Part shown: piece after piece, positions 1 to 13,302 of the stretch
Layout of the letters: each line of letters opens with the position of its first letter
Position numbering within the stretch: position 1 is the first letter of the stretch
Origin: Luscinia megarhynchos
Lineage: Eukaryota > Chordata > Aves > Passeriformes > Turdidae
Reading direction: 5' to 3'
Assembly: GCA_034336665.1 (NCBI GenBank)
Contig: JAPFBE010000013.1
Location: forward strand, 17,773,056-17,837,055
DNA length: 64,000 bases
The notes under the pieces: model-generated
Told to the model about the DNA's origin: nothing
What the model saw: the letters and a program-made list of their open reading frames with translations, nothing else
The model's database searches: none
Made by a program: the position numbers and the translations under genes

Positions 1-3000
1 TATTAGAAAAAGAAACAGACAAACAACCAAAAAAGCCCAAGTCCAAGAAAATTAAAATATTAGGCATGAGGAAAAAGTACTAGATCTTATACTATAGAGA
101 TGACATTCGTTCTGTAAAATTAATTAATTAATTGAACAGAAGAAAATTTAATATTAAGGCATACAGACAGACTGTGAGGGGACTAAAAGAGAGAGGCTGA
201 GCTGGATATTTCACCATTGAACTCCTTTCCCAATAATAACAGCAGAAAAAATGCAGGTTTCCAGAGCACCAACCATATTGTTAATTAGCATTATAATTTA
301 TTCTGCCTTTAATGATAGCTTATTCTGCTCTAGCTGACAGCAGAAATAAACAGGAAGGGCATTTGGAAACCTTGAGAAAAATAACCACAGTTTTAGGCCA
401 TTTGTACTTGAAAAATGTACAACTGCTGGTGGATTAAAACTCACACACACACACAACTTCTATAAACATTTGAAGAATAATAGATGGAAGCAAAATAGGT
501 AATAAAAGAGTGAAAGATTTTGTTTATAGACTTTGACTGGTTGACGAGGGTATAATTATAGGACCTGCTTCCAATCCATCCTATGTAGAATAATTGGTGT
601 GTACAGGAGAGAGATTTTCTCATAATAGATGGATCTCCTCGTGATGGAGCAGAATGATATTGGTGTGAACACACTAGAATGACAGCATAATTTTACAGCA
701 GGGATGACAGAGGATGGACATTATTAGCCTCAGCATTTCTGAATGCTGTGCTTGCAGGCACATCTTACTTTCACACAGAGGGTGCACAAGGTAAAAGGAG
801 TGGCAGCCTTATAGGCCAGAAGCTTGAACAGAGTTAATTAGATTGCACTAATCTTTCAGCTGTGCTGCTGCCAAGCTGTTCTAGGTGCTGCAGAAAGAAA
901 TGTGCCCAGCAAAACTGTTCATGTTTGTTTGGAGAATAACCTTAAGTGTGGAGAATGCCCTTACTTGCTCTCCCCCCAGAGCTGAGCCAGCCAAGGCAGC
1001 TGAGAGAATAACAGAGTGCAAACACCCCTGGTGTTGCTGTGCTCCACCACTTTGGGGGTGTGTGTGTCCCCTGCCAAGCTCAGGGATGCTCTGTCTAGCA
1101 CCACCAGCTGCTCTGCTCCCTCCTAGCACACTTCAAGTTCCTGTGGCAGAGGAGCTGTGAGGAGCCAGACCTGGCCACAGAAGAGGCACCAAAGTTGGTT
1201 ACAGACCTTGAATAAAAGGATTTTCATCCACAGCCTTAGGGGATTTTTTAAATTCCCTCTGTGGTCCTGAAGGGTTGGGGTCAATCCACTTGCTTCTCTC
1301 AGCATTGACCTGGTGTTTATGGAGCATCCTTGATGAATTTGGTACTCTAAACAGAACTAGAGCAATACTGGTATGCTCTGGGTTAGTAGTAACTCAGCAT
1401 TTACCATCACATGTTGAGAACATTCTCATCAGCAGGCTTTGTGAAAAGCAATCCCCACTGACCCCACATGCATCCCTACAAATCTCTTGGGTGCTGAGAA
1501 CCTGGAGATGGCTCTTCCAGCTCAGGAGAGTGATACACTGGCAGATCAAGTTTCCAGTGCTGCCATCACTACCAGGTGTTTTTTTCTCCTGGAAACAATG
1601 AGTAAGGCTGATGAAAATTGAGTGATCTGCTAGATCTGGACAGTCCAACAGTGAACAGAGCCCTAGACTAGGGATTAGGATTCCTGGTTTGTGCAACATA
1701 CTGGGTAGCCCACTTGTTGTTTTGGCTTCCTGAGATATGACAGAGTCAATTTTGCCTCTTTCCTAGGTGTTGCAGACCAAAGAAGCAGACACCATCATTA
1801 TTATATTCACTGAAAACTTAGCAGACACAAGGACTAAAAGAAACCCAAAAGTTTGCTGTTCTGCAGTGTGCAATAAATAGTACTGCTGTTACAACTACTG
1901 ACAATTAGTTGCTGAGCTGAGAGTTGCAAATACTTACTTCAAGATGATATACTGTCCTCTATACCTATGAGCAGTGGAAACAAATAGCAGGATATCTCTG
2001 TGGAATAACTATTTAAAAATATAAGCTGTACAGAAAAAAATATGATGAATTATTTATGTGACACATTAAAAACATAAAAAATGTTCAGACATAATTTATT
2101 TATTTTTGTTAAATATCTGTTAATTTCATTTTAGAGGTCTTCATCCCCTACTTCCAATCCTGGGTTGACAAATACTCCCGTGTTTGGCACAGAGCAAAGC
2201 TATAATTTATATTTTAGTTAAGTATTTCAAGATACTTGCTCCAATTTAAATTTATTAAGAATAATTAAAAGTGTATGTCAAAAGCTAGAGGACATAAAAC
2301 ACACCACAGCTCAGTCACAAGCCTTGCCAAAAGTTAAATGAAAACATTCTCTTCCACCAGCTTTCCAAGGAATAGGAGCCAAATCTATCTCTGGAGCAAC
2401 TGCACTGAAGTCAATAAGGTGGCACAGGGAATACTTTTGGCCAATGCCACCTGGCATATGGCCTTCTAGGAAGCATTCTGATTTACTGACAGTCTGGCCA
2501 TGTTACTGTCTTCAGTCTCTCAAGTGCATCATTCCTATTCTTTAGGATACCTTTCTCCACTGTGCTATCCCACCCACACCAGCAGAAAATCAGCAAGGCA
2601 TGGTGGACCACAAAGCCCTGCAGAAGGTAAAGCAAGTGAGGTTTCAGTCAGGAGATCTTCTCCTTCCCCTGCAGCTCACTGGTTTTATATCCTTGTTTGA
2701 AAACCCCCAAATTTATATTGACATGAGTGGTAGCTTCAGGCAAACTCCTGGCTCTGGTCTATAAGAAGGTTAGGTACATGGGTTGACATGTCACTCTGCA
2801 GCCCCCTCCTTGCTGCAGAAATGCCAGGATTGCTCATGCACAGCTCCTGAGCCACAGTAGCTTACAGTGTGCCATATTAAGACAACACAAAATCAGTAAT
2901 CATTCCCTACACTGACAAGAGGCAGGGATAGCAGACACAGCACACAGCATAGCAAGGGAGATTCCCAAGACAGCACTTCCTTATTTTAGAACAGTGTTTG

Positions 3001-5625
3001 CTGCCTTGTTAACCTTAAATATCACCTCCTCCCTGAAGGGAGACACCCAGATCATTTCCTTCCCATGTATTTTGTCTTTTTTTTTATCTTTTGGATACCA
3101 CACTGTGATGGGCTGGAGGGAGTGCATGTCACCACAAGCCTTTCAGGAATGTCCTCAAACAAGGATGGCTCATGCTCACACCTGCAGCAGCTGTAGGCAG
3201 CCAAGCCACAAAAGTTTTTGTAGCCATCAGCAGCAGGCAAGCCCAGTGTCAAGCAGAGTCTCAGTCCCACTCATAACACACTGGCTACCACCAAAAGTCA
3301 CTCTGAAATTTACCCTCTTTTTAGAAACAGGTGAATTTGTAAAGTATTTTATAAAATCAGGTTAACAAAATGGGGCAGAAAGAGGTAGCCTAAGGTGGAT
3401 TTTACCTGGCTGATGCTTAAGCATATTATGACCTACTTCTAAACTTTCCACTAGGAACAAACCCCTCATTTAAAGTTTCTCCTTTTCACTGTAGACTGTA
3501 TTCCCAGAGCAGATAAAAGTCCATAACGCATGAGTAAACTCTTAGTTACGTGAAAACTGTTTTTAGCAGCCTTTGAGTCACATGAATGTGGGTGAGAGAG
3601 AAAAAGACTTGTGTTCTGAAAAGTCTCACCAAGAAATATTCTCGATTCAAAAGCCTACATATTAGCCTTTCATGAGAAAGAGAATATCAAGTTCAATCTA
3701 AAGAAAAGTAGGTAGACACGTAAAAATTAGGGATGAACTGAGTTAAAACTGTAAAAATCACACATTGAAATATTTTTGTATAGGTTATTCTCTTCCTTGC
3801 CTCAGTATCTTCTGTAGTTGATCTTGGAGTAATCTGCACCATTGCCAAAAAAACTTTGCCAGTGGTGTTTAGAGTGAAGGTGCCCAAAGACTGCCTCTGA
3901 AAAACTGGGTATAGGGATGTTGTCATTGATACCTATTCTCATTTCTTTCTTCCCACACCACCTCCAATACCAGAAATAAACTGGAGAGTTATGGATAAAA
4001 AATGAGCAACATAAAATACAACAGGAAATGCAAAAAGAGACAGCAGCTGACTCTCCACTGCTATACAATCTATATAGTCATTTAGATCTATGCAACAAGA
4101 TCTGAAAATCCAGCTGTGCTCTTTCAATTACACTGTCATCAATAATAAAAAATCTGCATTCAGGATTTATCTTCTAGTTTTGTTGCCAATACATGAAACA
4201 GCAATGTACAGCTTGTTTTGCCCTTATATCAAGCATTCATAATATGCAAAATCTGAAGCACAGGCTCAAAGAGGAAATATTTTTCAAATAAAAAGTGCTT
4301 TCTAAAACAACTTTTTGAACTGAAAGTTGTTTATTTTTTGTCATTTCTGTGTTTCAATTGTTTAGATAAGCTAAAAAGACAACAGGCTATAACAATCATT
4401 ATAAGTACTACTGGTAAAGAAAGTCCATGATTATTGCTGTATTTACAAAAACAGCCACGGCAGTGGGAGTCATGGTTACTGCTCATGAAAGATTTTGATT
4501 AACTGTGAGGCACACTTCCCAAACACATATTATCAGAGTTCTGTGGAAGAAATGTACAAACATCATAGCTCAAACAAAGGGCTAACAGGAATGCACCAGC
4601 AGGTGGGAATGCAGAAAAGACAACTGCCTGAAAATATGCCAAGGTACAGAGAGTGACAAAGAAATGAAACCTGCAGGATGATTCGGATTAAATGGGGTGA
4701 ATATAACAGAAGTTGCCAGGAAAAGAAACATCTACTGGAAGCTACAGAAAGAGAAGTTATTTGCACAGCCACCTGAATAGGTTAAGCAAATAGCAGATGT
4801 GTCAAGTGCCATCGAGTCTAGACCCAAGAGAGGATGGCAGGATTAACTTCTGCTGAAGGGCAGGAGCATGGGGGCTGGGGCAGGGAACCACAGTGGACAT
4901 GAGTCAGCCACATTGACCTGCAGGGTGTATCTCCACGGCCCAGAATCACAGGTTTCAACTGCAGTACGAGCATTGCAGGAAGGTGCAAACTCAGTGATAA
5001 CCAGGGAGGGTGTATCGTGTTCATCCCTAGTCCCTCTCAGGCCACTCCAGAGCATGTCCTACTCTTCAAATCACACGCTGAGGAAGAAAGCATGGCCTCA
5101 CTGTGATGTAAACATGGGTGCTGCACAAGACTCCTGTGCAACCTTGAAGGTTCTCTCCAGCTTCAGTTTGAGGGAGCAATATCCTCCAGACACAAATACC
5201 TTCATCTCTCCACAGCTGAAGGAATTGCCTTAATGATGCACTAACTTCACTTGGCTATGAAAATTCTTGCAATATTTCGTGGCCACAGCTAGTCATTAGC
5301 TACCATGTCAGACAAATCCCACTTCAGTGAAGGCTTTTTACCCCTCTAAGTTTCTTCTGCAGTTGCAGGAAATTGTGGCAAATCTCGAGTTTCACCTGCA
5401 TGTTCCCTGCATGCACTTGACATGCTCTGTGTTAATATTCTTTCACTGGTGAGTGGAAGGACATGTAAGAGTCAGTAATTATTAATGAAAACTGCTATTA
5501 GGCATCCCTTATCAAAGAAAGTCACAGTAAATCACCTAATATAGGCTGAAGAGGGATTTGCACAGAGAGATGCAATAGACTCGCAAAGAATTGAACAGAA
5601 AAGAGAAAGCAGAAATAATAATTTA
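1..5625. other. Non-coding stretch, no gene recognised
   Basis: I see no exon, RNA gene or clear transposon here. The DNA is AT-rich with scattered moderately GC-richer patches (about 960-1160, 2500-2700 and 4840-5060). A short (CA)7 run lies at 442-455. The open frames, the longest being 121 codons at 4868-5233, overlap open frames on the opposite strand and show no domain, signal peptide or repeat structure that I recognise. Very old transposon pieces could be present and too decayed to see by eye. Confidence 0.6.
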
Positions 5626-5642
5626 TTTTTTTTTTTTTTTTT
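5626..5642. repeat. Poly(T) tract, 17 bp
   Basis: An uninterrupted run of 17 T follows an AT-rich lead-in. It could be the poly(A) end of an old minus-strand retroposed sequence, but no recognisable body or target-site duplication flanks it, so a simple homopolymer is the safer call. Confidence 0.9.
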
Positions 5643-8600
5643 AGGGAGAAACATTTCAATCACAGTGATTGTACAGTGGATTTTAAGAGAATTATGTCAT
5701 GCATGATAGTCAGCCTGATTGAATCATCTTGTAATATTTCACTTAGCTTATAATATTTGATGCTACAAGACCATCCATACATTTTCAATTGACAGAGTTG
5801 TTTGGAACACCACAGACTAGCTGAAATGCTAAATATAAATATATTATAAAGGAACAAATAGAAATAAACTTTAAAATTCATTTATTACCTGTTTTTTGAG
5901 CACTGTAAATATCCTGTGGTTCTCAGCTGGGGGTTTGAAAAACAGCTGATCCACAATTTAGTGGTGAATTTTACCTTCAATTTCTCACAAGGAAACTTCA
6001 TTGCTTGCAAGAGACACAAATTCATTTGAAGTTTCTTTTAAAAATAAACCTGTCTGACGGTAGAAGTTAACAGGGTGGGAACCTCATAAACAGATAAAGG
6101 AGTTTACTGGAATTACAGATTCTGTGTGTTTCAAGATTAAGTACAAAACTATCTCTGCTTAAGATAACACTGGATTTTATAAACAAAATATAGAGAAAGT
6201 TGAGATGATGCCTTTAAAAATATCAGGGCTTTATGAATCTTTGTCTTCTATGAAAATTCAGGAAGTTGGCAGGGGTACTGCATGAAAGGGATATGCTAAC
6301 TCCTTCTTTTTCTCTTGTTTTATTGCTGAGATACTTCAGAAAGGCAGCTTCCTCAGTATAGCTTAATGACTAGAGAACAGCAAAGTAGTACAGAAAGTTC
6401 CAGATGATTTTGGCATTACAGATCATGCAGGCAAGGCAGAATGTTCTCTGGATATTTTATTTTTTTAGATTCAGAAATTCAAATTATAAGTAGTAAGTAA
6501 AAGTTTTTCAAAGTATAAGTAGTAAGTAAAATAAGCATCTTAAAAATGAACATAAGGCTTGGTACTCTTCTAGCAAACTATTAATTGAAGGGGACAACAG
6601 ACCCAGGATATTCCTTCTCAATGAGTTCATCCTTGTATCCTGCACTCTTTTCAGAACTCTCTCCTCAGACTCTTATGCCTATAGGTTCCCATTCCTGTTG
6701 GGCCTTTTACAGACACTTCAGGTGGCTTGTATAAAAATATTTTGCCTGAATCCTCAGCACTGCAGGAATGGCAGAAACTTCCTACTCTTCCTCCTCCCTA
6801 AATCCAGGGGATCCTTGAAAGTATGGAACACTTAGCACTGCATTACGAGTGATACATTCTCGTGAGAGAAAATTGTTTTCCTCTCCATCCCTGTTTTCTG
6901 TTCCTTAAATCTTTAAATCTCTCTGTTTAGTGGGGCCTGCACTGCAGTACTGTAAGGCAGAGCCCAAACCTCTGGCAGAATCGTGAAGCCCAATATAACA
7001 CTGGTCAGCATGGAAATTGAAGCTTTGGTGTGCTGTGCTCTCTCCTCTCCCACACTGCTGGGTTGTTGCACCATCCAGGGCAAGCTCGACTCTGCATGTA
7101 TGAAAGGATGCAGACAGCAACAAGGACCCATCTCACAGGGGTGCTGCACAGGCTGATTGATTAATGAGCACTTAGAAAGCATCTTGGGAAGTTCAGATGT
7201 AGCCTGCTCTCTAAAAAAAATTGGAGGATGTGTTGTCTCACTTTCCAGACTATTTCAGTTTCATTTCCCTTCAGTATTACGTGGTGCCATACCTAAAATA
7301 TGAGCACTGAGATAGGCAAAGAGTCTGTTTAGCAGCCTCTTCTATGGAATCCTTTATGACACAGCTTCTTTTCACACAACCAGTATGAGTATATTTTAGA
7401 TTTTCATCACACTAATTGTTTGTTGTTGTTTGGTAGATTTTTTTTTAAATATTGAGAATTTATAAAGGTAAAAGAATAAATCACTTATCAACTATTTATA
7501 AACCTTACGGGCAAGGAAACAGTTTTAGAGACCTAGGCAAAATACACTGGTACAGATAAGAAAATTTAGCTGCATCTTCAAAAATGTCATTAAAAGAAAA
7601 TAAAAAGGAAATCCTTAAGAAACTTCAATATCAATCCCTCTCACAGAATATCCTACTGCACAATCATTACATTTCCCTCATGCACAGGTAAGAAAGGAGA
7701 CCTTTGAGTAAAATACATTGTCCATGAACTCTTCATAGACAATCAGTAAAAGTTATTTAGCACAGATGTTGCAGTAATTGTGAGATACTGGGAAAAATCA
7801 ATGTTTGATGGCAGGCTCCCAACTCCACCCTGGCAGTGCTCTTGAGTTAACAACACCAGGCTAGAATTTAAAACATGTAGAACAAAATTGGCTTAGATAA
7901 GTCCTCCAAAGTTGTTCTCATCACTCAAAATATCCCACGTTATTTTGATCTCCAAGTCACCCAGAGATAAATAGATAGTGATTTATATCCATGTACTTCT
8001 AACCTTTGCTATCCACTGCCAGTTTATGGACGATGATTTTGTGGAGTGGTGTGAATATATATAACATTATTCTTTGGGTAGGAAACATCCTTTTGTTGTG
8101 TTCATACATTATGTATCACAGTGCATGTTTTTTCAATATGAGGAACTATCCTAAATGTTAAGAATCTCAGACAGCCATTATTAATGAAACCCATAATCAT
8201 AATGCAAAAGGTGAGTACAGAAGCAAACACAGAGAAATATGTAAAGGTGTAAAATCTGCTAAAAAATTGCATTCTACTCATACCAATTCTGCATAAAGGA
8301 TGAAGATGTTTATAACACAGGTGATAGTTCATTCTTTGTTTCATTTAACCTAAATAGGAGCACACCCTCAGTGCTATCCAAGTGGATTTGTTTCACCTCT
8401 CATTGTCATACATGGTGTCACTCTTGCTCTCATCTAAACAATATAGATGTAGAAGAGATATTTGCAGGAAACACAATTTTATAACCTTAGTGACATCTCT
8501 ATATGGCATAGAGGAGTCTTACCAAAAATTCACAGATGTACACAAAGGGGTAAAATGTAATTTGTAGGCAGGATTGGCTGAGCTGCACCCATCTGTATAT

Positions 8601-9409
8601 TCAACCCAGGATAGGAACTCCATCTGCTGCAGATGCTAGCTACAGGGATTTTGTAATATCAGCTTTCAAGGTAGGGAGGCATCTAGAGTACACCTAAAGG
8701 GCAGGCTAAGAGAGAGAGTTGCAAGGGTAGTTGAGTTGCACCCCAGGGCTTTAAGTGGATCAGCCATCCAGCTGCAGAACTGCATGACATATTCCATCAG
8801 AATTAACAGCACTTAAAACCTGCATAATCAGTGAGAGCACCGAGAGGAAATGTCCTCTGCAAAGGTTCACTTTTTTGGTGTTCACATTCAGAAAAAATTC
8901 TGCTTATCACAGAGGGACTAGGATCCTGATCCTCTGCTCCTCTGTCCCCTTGTGCTCCCCGTATAGGAGAGTTAATATGTGTGACCTGTCTGTCTGACCT
9001 TAATTCTGCTGAATCCCTCTCCTTTTTGCTCCCTGTGCCCAGTGAATTAAAGAGCATGCTGACAAAAATGCTGGTGCTATTGACCAGGATTTCTATCTGA
9101 TACCTGGAAGCTTGTGGCTTTACCTATTGCAACAAAGGTGGTCTCTGCTGTCACATGCACACGGAGGTACACAGGGAGAAAAGAAGAAAAGACAGACCTG
9201 AAAAAGTGCTTCAGCTATCAGAACCTGATGGGCCCCCGCTCTACAGAGTGTCTACAATGTTTTTACAGCCCAGAAAAGTGACTAATGTCTGCCGGGTGCT
9301 TTGCGCCTTCTCTCTCACACCCGCACCCACGCACACATGCACAGGCTGCGTGACTTCAGAAACAGCCGAACCTGGCTCGCAGGAGGTCTGAAAGCTGGCT
9401 GAAAAAGAG
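5643..9409. other. Non-coding stretch, no gene recognised
   Basis: No gene or clear transposon is visible. A local 29-bp-period duplication at 6485-6531 is listed separately. The region from about 9130 to 9400 is GC-richer than its surroundings and leads into the 21-bp minisatellite. Open frames here are 60-90 codons, on both strands, with no recognisable protein features. Confidence 0.6.
6485..6531. repeat. Short tandem duplication, 29-bp period
   Basis: The 18-base string TATAAGTAGTAAGTAAAA occurs starting at 6485 and again at 6514, giving a period of 29 bp and about 1.6 copies. The two copies are identical over the shared 18 bases, which suggests a recent local duplication such as replication slippage. 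No function is implied. Confidence 0.8.
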
Positions 9410-9471
9410 CTTGGGAGCATCCTGGTTGAACTTGGCAGCGTCTTGGTTGAACTTGGGAGCGTCTTGGTTGG
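9410..9471. repeat. Minisatellite, 21-bp unit, about 3 copies
   Basis: Three tandem units start at 9410, 9431 and 9452. Each begins CTTGG, has AGC at its centre and ends TTGGTTG(A/G). They differ by a few substitutions (GGGAGCAT, GGCAGCGT and GGGAGCGT variants). The unit is a multiple of three and the patch is GC-richer than its flanks. No long open frame continues through the array, so a coding repeat is unlikely. Confidence 0.85.
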
Positions 9472-12017
9472 TGACCAGGTTTTGTGGATTAATGAAGCAG
9501 CCGCTGTGACTGTATAGACACACTTTTTTTGGGGGGGGTCTAAGGCATTTCTAAAGCTGAGACAAAACTCCAGACTGTTTCTGCCACAGGGAAGTTTATG
9601 CTCCTCAGTAGATAATAGTCATTGGTATAAAATGCAATAAAAAGACATATAAGGAAAATATGCCAGTAATACAATGCTTTGCATGTGGAATCTATTCCCA
9701 CAATTAATATCTTATTCCAAAAGGTACTTTTCTGACCTTTGGGGAGTGTTCAAGAGCTAAAATGTATTTCAGGGGGCACAGTTTTGTTACAATCTGAATG
9801 TCACAGAAATAGCTGGGTAAATTAGGGCAACAGAGCAATTAGGCAATTGCTAGTTGCTGAGATTTTCCCTCACGGAACTATTTGTATGGATAGATATAAC
9901 TTTCTTGTCCATTTTGGGAATAACAGATTAACCAGTGATGCACTTTCAAAAATTCATCCAGCCTTGCCAGAATTTCTCCTCTAACAAATAAGCTGCTCAC
10001 AATCATTAAAAGCTCTGGAAGAAAACATATTTTTGAACAGTAATTTTCCTTTGTCACAACCAGACCTCAGTGGGATGGGTTCAGGCAAAGTTCTTCAAAT
10101 GTTTTAGGGTGCTCACATTCAGTAGGATTGAAAAGAAGTGGAAAAAAATTATTTCTGAAGCAGTGAAAAGGAAAAACACTTCAGATTTTCTAGCTGCTCT
10201 CACACACTGAGCAGTGCCTTACCAGCTGCCAGGATGAAAGCTTAGCACCAGTTCCTAAAGGGGCAAGAGAATGCACAGTGTGACTGCTGATTGCACCTTC
10301 CCCAGCCAGCCTCCAATGAAAACCTTATTAAAACAGGATTATGCTGAGGCTGTGCTCCCTGTCTCTCCGTAGGGCTGGGTTTATGCAGTAAAATCTGCAG
10401 TTAATGGCAGGAGTAAACCACAGACTGAGGTATACACCACCTAGCCTTCACCCTGACCTTTGATCAGAAAAATTCCAGCCAGGACGTTTAGTTTGGAAAT
10501 ATGGGTACCTATTATGGGATACCCACTGGTATTTTGCACAATTTGCTTACTTTCTGCAGTGGACTTGTGCTCAACAAGCATGTCACCACAGTGGCAGAAG
10601 CAACAGGACTGTGAGGCTTGGCACCTCTCACACCAGGGGCATCAGGAGCCCTGCAGGGCCTGCAGGGAGCATAAGTAGCCATGCCACAGCACAGGAAAGT
10701 GAACAGACCCCATAAAGCTCTGTCCTGACTGAAATACACTGACCCTGTGTCCTGGTTTGGGGCAAATTTAGGAGTCATCCCAAGAAAACCTGTTAATAAA
10801 TAAGCTTCCACTTCTGGTGTCCATGAATGTCTCCTGTAAAACTCCCTTTGCCTTTAGGTTAAACTGAATCCTTGGCAATGGGGGAGGATTTTGCAAAGTT
10901 TCTAGTTTCTCAGAAAAGATCCATTAAGTTAAAACACAACCCTTGCAAGGAAAAAAACAACTCCATACAACTGAAATTTCCCTACTTCTAGTATACCCAG
11001 GTATATGCAGGGAACAAGATTTTACAAAATGTTTTCATTCCTTTTGTCCCAAATGAAACAAAAAGATTGAGGGAAAGAAACTAGAAGAGAAAAAAAGGAC
11101 CATATTTTTTCCCCCCAAATTCAGGAAGAGTTCTTTATTTGGGAGGGAGAAGAAAAAAAAAAGACAATGCAAAATCCCATGAAATTAGAGGACACTGTAT
11201 CTTACTCAAGATGGTGGGTAGAACTGTGATGGTCCTTCTCTCTTTCACCATTAAAGAGTGTTTTGGGAAGCTGCTTTTACATACTGCTTCTGAGGAAGGA
11301 GCCCTATTGCCTACAGGACTCCAAAATTTCTTTAAATATCTTCTATTTGAATCCAAGTTCTGGCAAGGCTCAAATGCACTTATCTTTCAGAATCTGATAG
11401 GAATATATCCCAAAATCCACAAAAACACATAATCTTCATATGTGGAAAAGACCTTGTATATTTTCTTTCCCTGCAGAAGTATGCCATATGTTTAATTCTT
11501 CTCAAGTTTCTTTTTGAATATTTCAAGGGATAAAGTTTTACTACATCCCTTGGGATATTGTTAGACTCATAAATGGCAATGTCAGGAAGTTTTTTGAAGA
11601 TCTGAACTTCCACTTGAGTTGACTCCATCCCTCCCTCTACTATGCCAAGAAATTCTTTAAATCATGGATACACTCTTCAATGTATTTTTTTGTTCCCCAT
11701 TTTCAAGTCTGCCAAAGGAAATTGCAGGTACTTACCCTCACTTTACATTATAGAGTAATCCCTCCAGTCCCCTCAATCTTCTCATTGTTTTATTTTTAAC
11801 AGTTTTTTTGTTAGTATTGTGCAGGGAGGTTATATGTCCTTCAGCTGTTGTCTTTTTGAACAGAACACAGGGACCTAAAATTACAGCATAGTATTTTAGA
11901 GATCTAATTCTTTTCCAAAAATAAACAAACAATATTTTTTCCCTTCTGTGTGTTAAATTTAATTGCAGTTGCAACTGTTAGTGAGATTGATGGCTTAGTA
12001 GTATTATTATTGTTGCT
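9472..12017. other. Non-coding stretch, one possible LTR fragment
   Basis: No gene is recognised. A T7/G8 step lies near 9525-9538. A 12-bp perfect palindrome (GCCCTGCAGGGC) lies at 10648-10659 inside a short GC-richer patch. The open frames at 10460-10811 and 11135-11432 overlap on both strands and look like chance. A possible LTR start near 10748 is listed separately. Confidence 0.55.
10748..10800 (+). mobile_element. Possible fragment of a passerine LTR 5' end
   Basis: The stretch begins TGTCCTGGTTTGGGGCAAAT, which resembles the TG-initiated 5' ends of some songbird endogenous retrovirus LTRs. Similarity that I can recognise fades within about 50 bp. No TATA box, poly(A) signal or matching CA end is evident. 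If real it is a small truncated relic, and chance resemblance is a serious alternative. Confidence 0.25.
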
Positions 12018-12060
12018 ATTATTATTATTATTAATAATAATAATAATAATAATAATAATT
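12018..12060. repeat. Self-complementary (ATT)5(AAT)9 microsatellite
   Basis: Five ATT units (12018-12032) run directly into nine AAT units (12033-12059). ATT is the reverse complement of AAT, so the two halves can pair with each other and form an AT-only hairpin or cruciform of up to about 15 bp per arm. Imperfect ATT repeats extend upstream to about 12001. Confidence 0.95.
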
Positions 12061-13142
12061 CTACACTGCCTATTTGCAGGCACAAATTATTTCAGAAACT
12101 TTTGCACTGTGAAATACAAAACTCCTCACTGCTGATGTGACTGAGCTCAGACCAAAAGGTTCAAAATGTCATTTCTAACCACTGCAGACTTCTCTGATGT
12201 TCCCTGCACCAAGGGGCAAAGCAACCATTACAATTTCATACCTGCTCTGTGCTCTCTTCCAATAGGATCAAACCCTGATTCCTGACCCATAACAGAAGTA
12301 ATATAAAAACCACATCCCAAACAGACACAGATATGTTCACTTTGGAGTTTGATCCTTAAAAAGAAAAAGTCCAGTCTGAACTGAACAATTGCTTTGCTCA
12401 AAACCCATGCACTTTCTGTTTTACATTCCTGAAACAATGCTAGAAATTCCTTCCCACTATTAACCTAGTGCACAGCAGCATGGTTCCATATGCTCTGCAA
12501 GAGTGCAAATACTGCAAAATTTACAATACTGCAAGTTCACTTACAAAATCCAGAGTGACATCAAATGTGTGAAGATGCTTCAGTAAAAAGGTGATTTGTG
12601 TACCTGAGCTTCAATACTTCTAAATGAGTGAACTACAATATCTTTGAACAATTTAAAATATTATAAGAATTCTATGAGGAAAATGGAAGCACCTGATGGA
12701 ATACAGTTACACCAGTTAAATATGTAACATCACAGAAGCTTGAAAACTCAAGGAAAGAATGGAAAGTTCAGTCAACTGTTCATTTTATTCAAGAGCTGGT
12801 CTAGCAGCCAGCTATAGGTATCCATATGTGCATTCCTATATAAAATTTCCCCAGATCTTTGGTCTGCTTTTATTATCATGTATTCTGTCTTGGAAAGACC
12901 CCACTGTCAGATAATGTTTTCCCAAACCAGTCACAGCATCAAAAAACAATTTCATAATAAGATGCACTTCCCTCTTTGCCAAAGGCAGACATGAAATTTT
13001 GAAGATGTTGCTGAGTAGGGTTGGTCTGGGAAGTAAAAGATATCATGAGCAACCATGCATGATGCTGTAAAGAGGGAGAATAAAAAGTAGTCCTTACAGG
13101 AAAAATAAACATCAAATGCAGCTTGCCTGAATTTGAGCAGCA
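12061..13142. other. Non-coding stretch, nothing recognised
   Basis: AT-rich unique-looking DNA between the ATT/AAT microsatellite and the CATCC array. There is no exon, RNA gene or transposon that I can identify. Confidence 0.6.
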
Positions 13143-13302
13143 CATCCCATCCCATCCCATCCCATCCCATCCCATCCCATCCCATCCCATCCCATCCCAT
13201 CCCATCCCATCCCATCCCATCCCATCCCATCCCATCCCATCCCATCCCATCCCATCCCATCCCATCCCATCCCATCCCATCCCATCCCATCCCATCCCAT
13301 CC
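13143..13302. repeat. Perfect CATCC pentamer array, 32 copies
   Basis: Thirty-two uninterrupted copies of CATCC fill exactly 160 bp with no mismatch. On the minus strand the unit reads GGATG, giving GGG tracts spaced by two bases, a pattern expected to allow G-quadruplexes. The plus strand has the complementary C tracts. The unit length is not a multiple of three and contains no stop in any frame, so every frame stays open. That accounts for the long low-complexity open frames of 60-120 codons on both strands, which should not be read as genes. The perfection suggests a young, length-variable locus. Confidence 0.98.

Noticed and set aside
4868..5233. 121-codon open frame, possible small protein
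   Set aside because: Two minus-strand frames cover the same bases and no motif, signal peptide or promoter context supports it.
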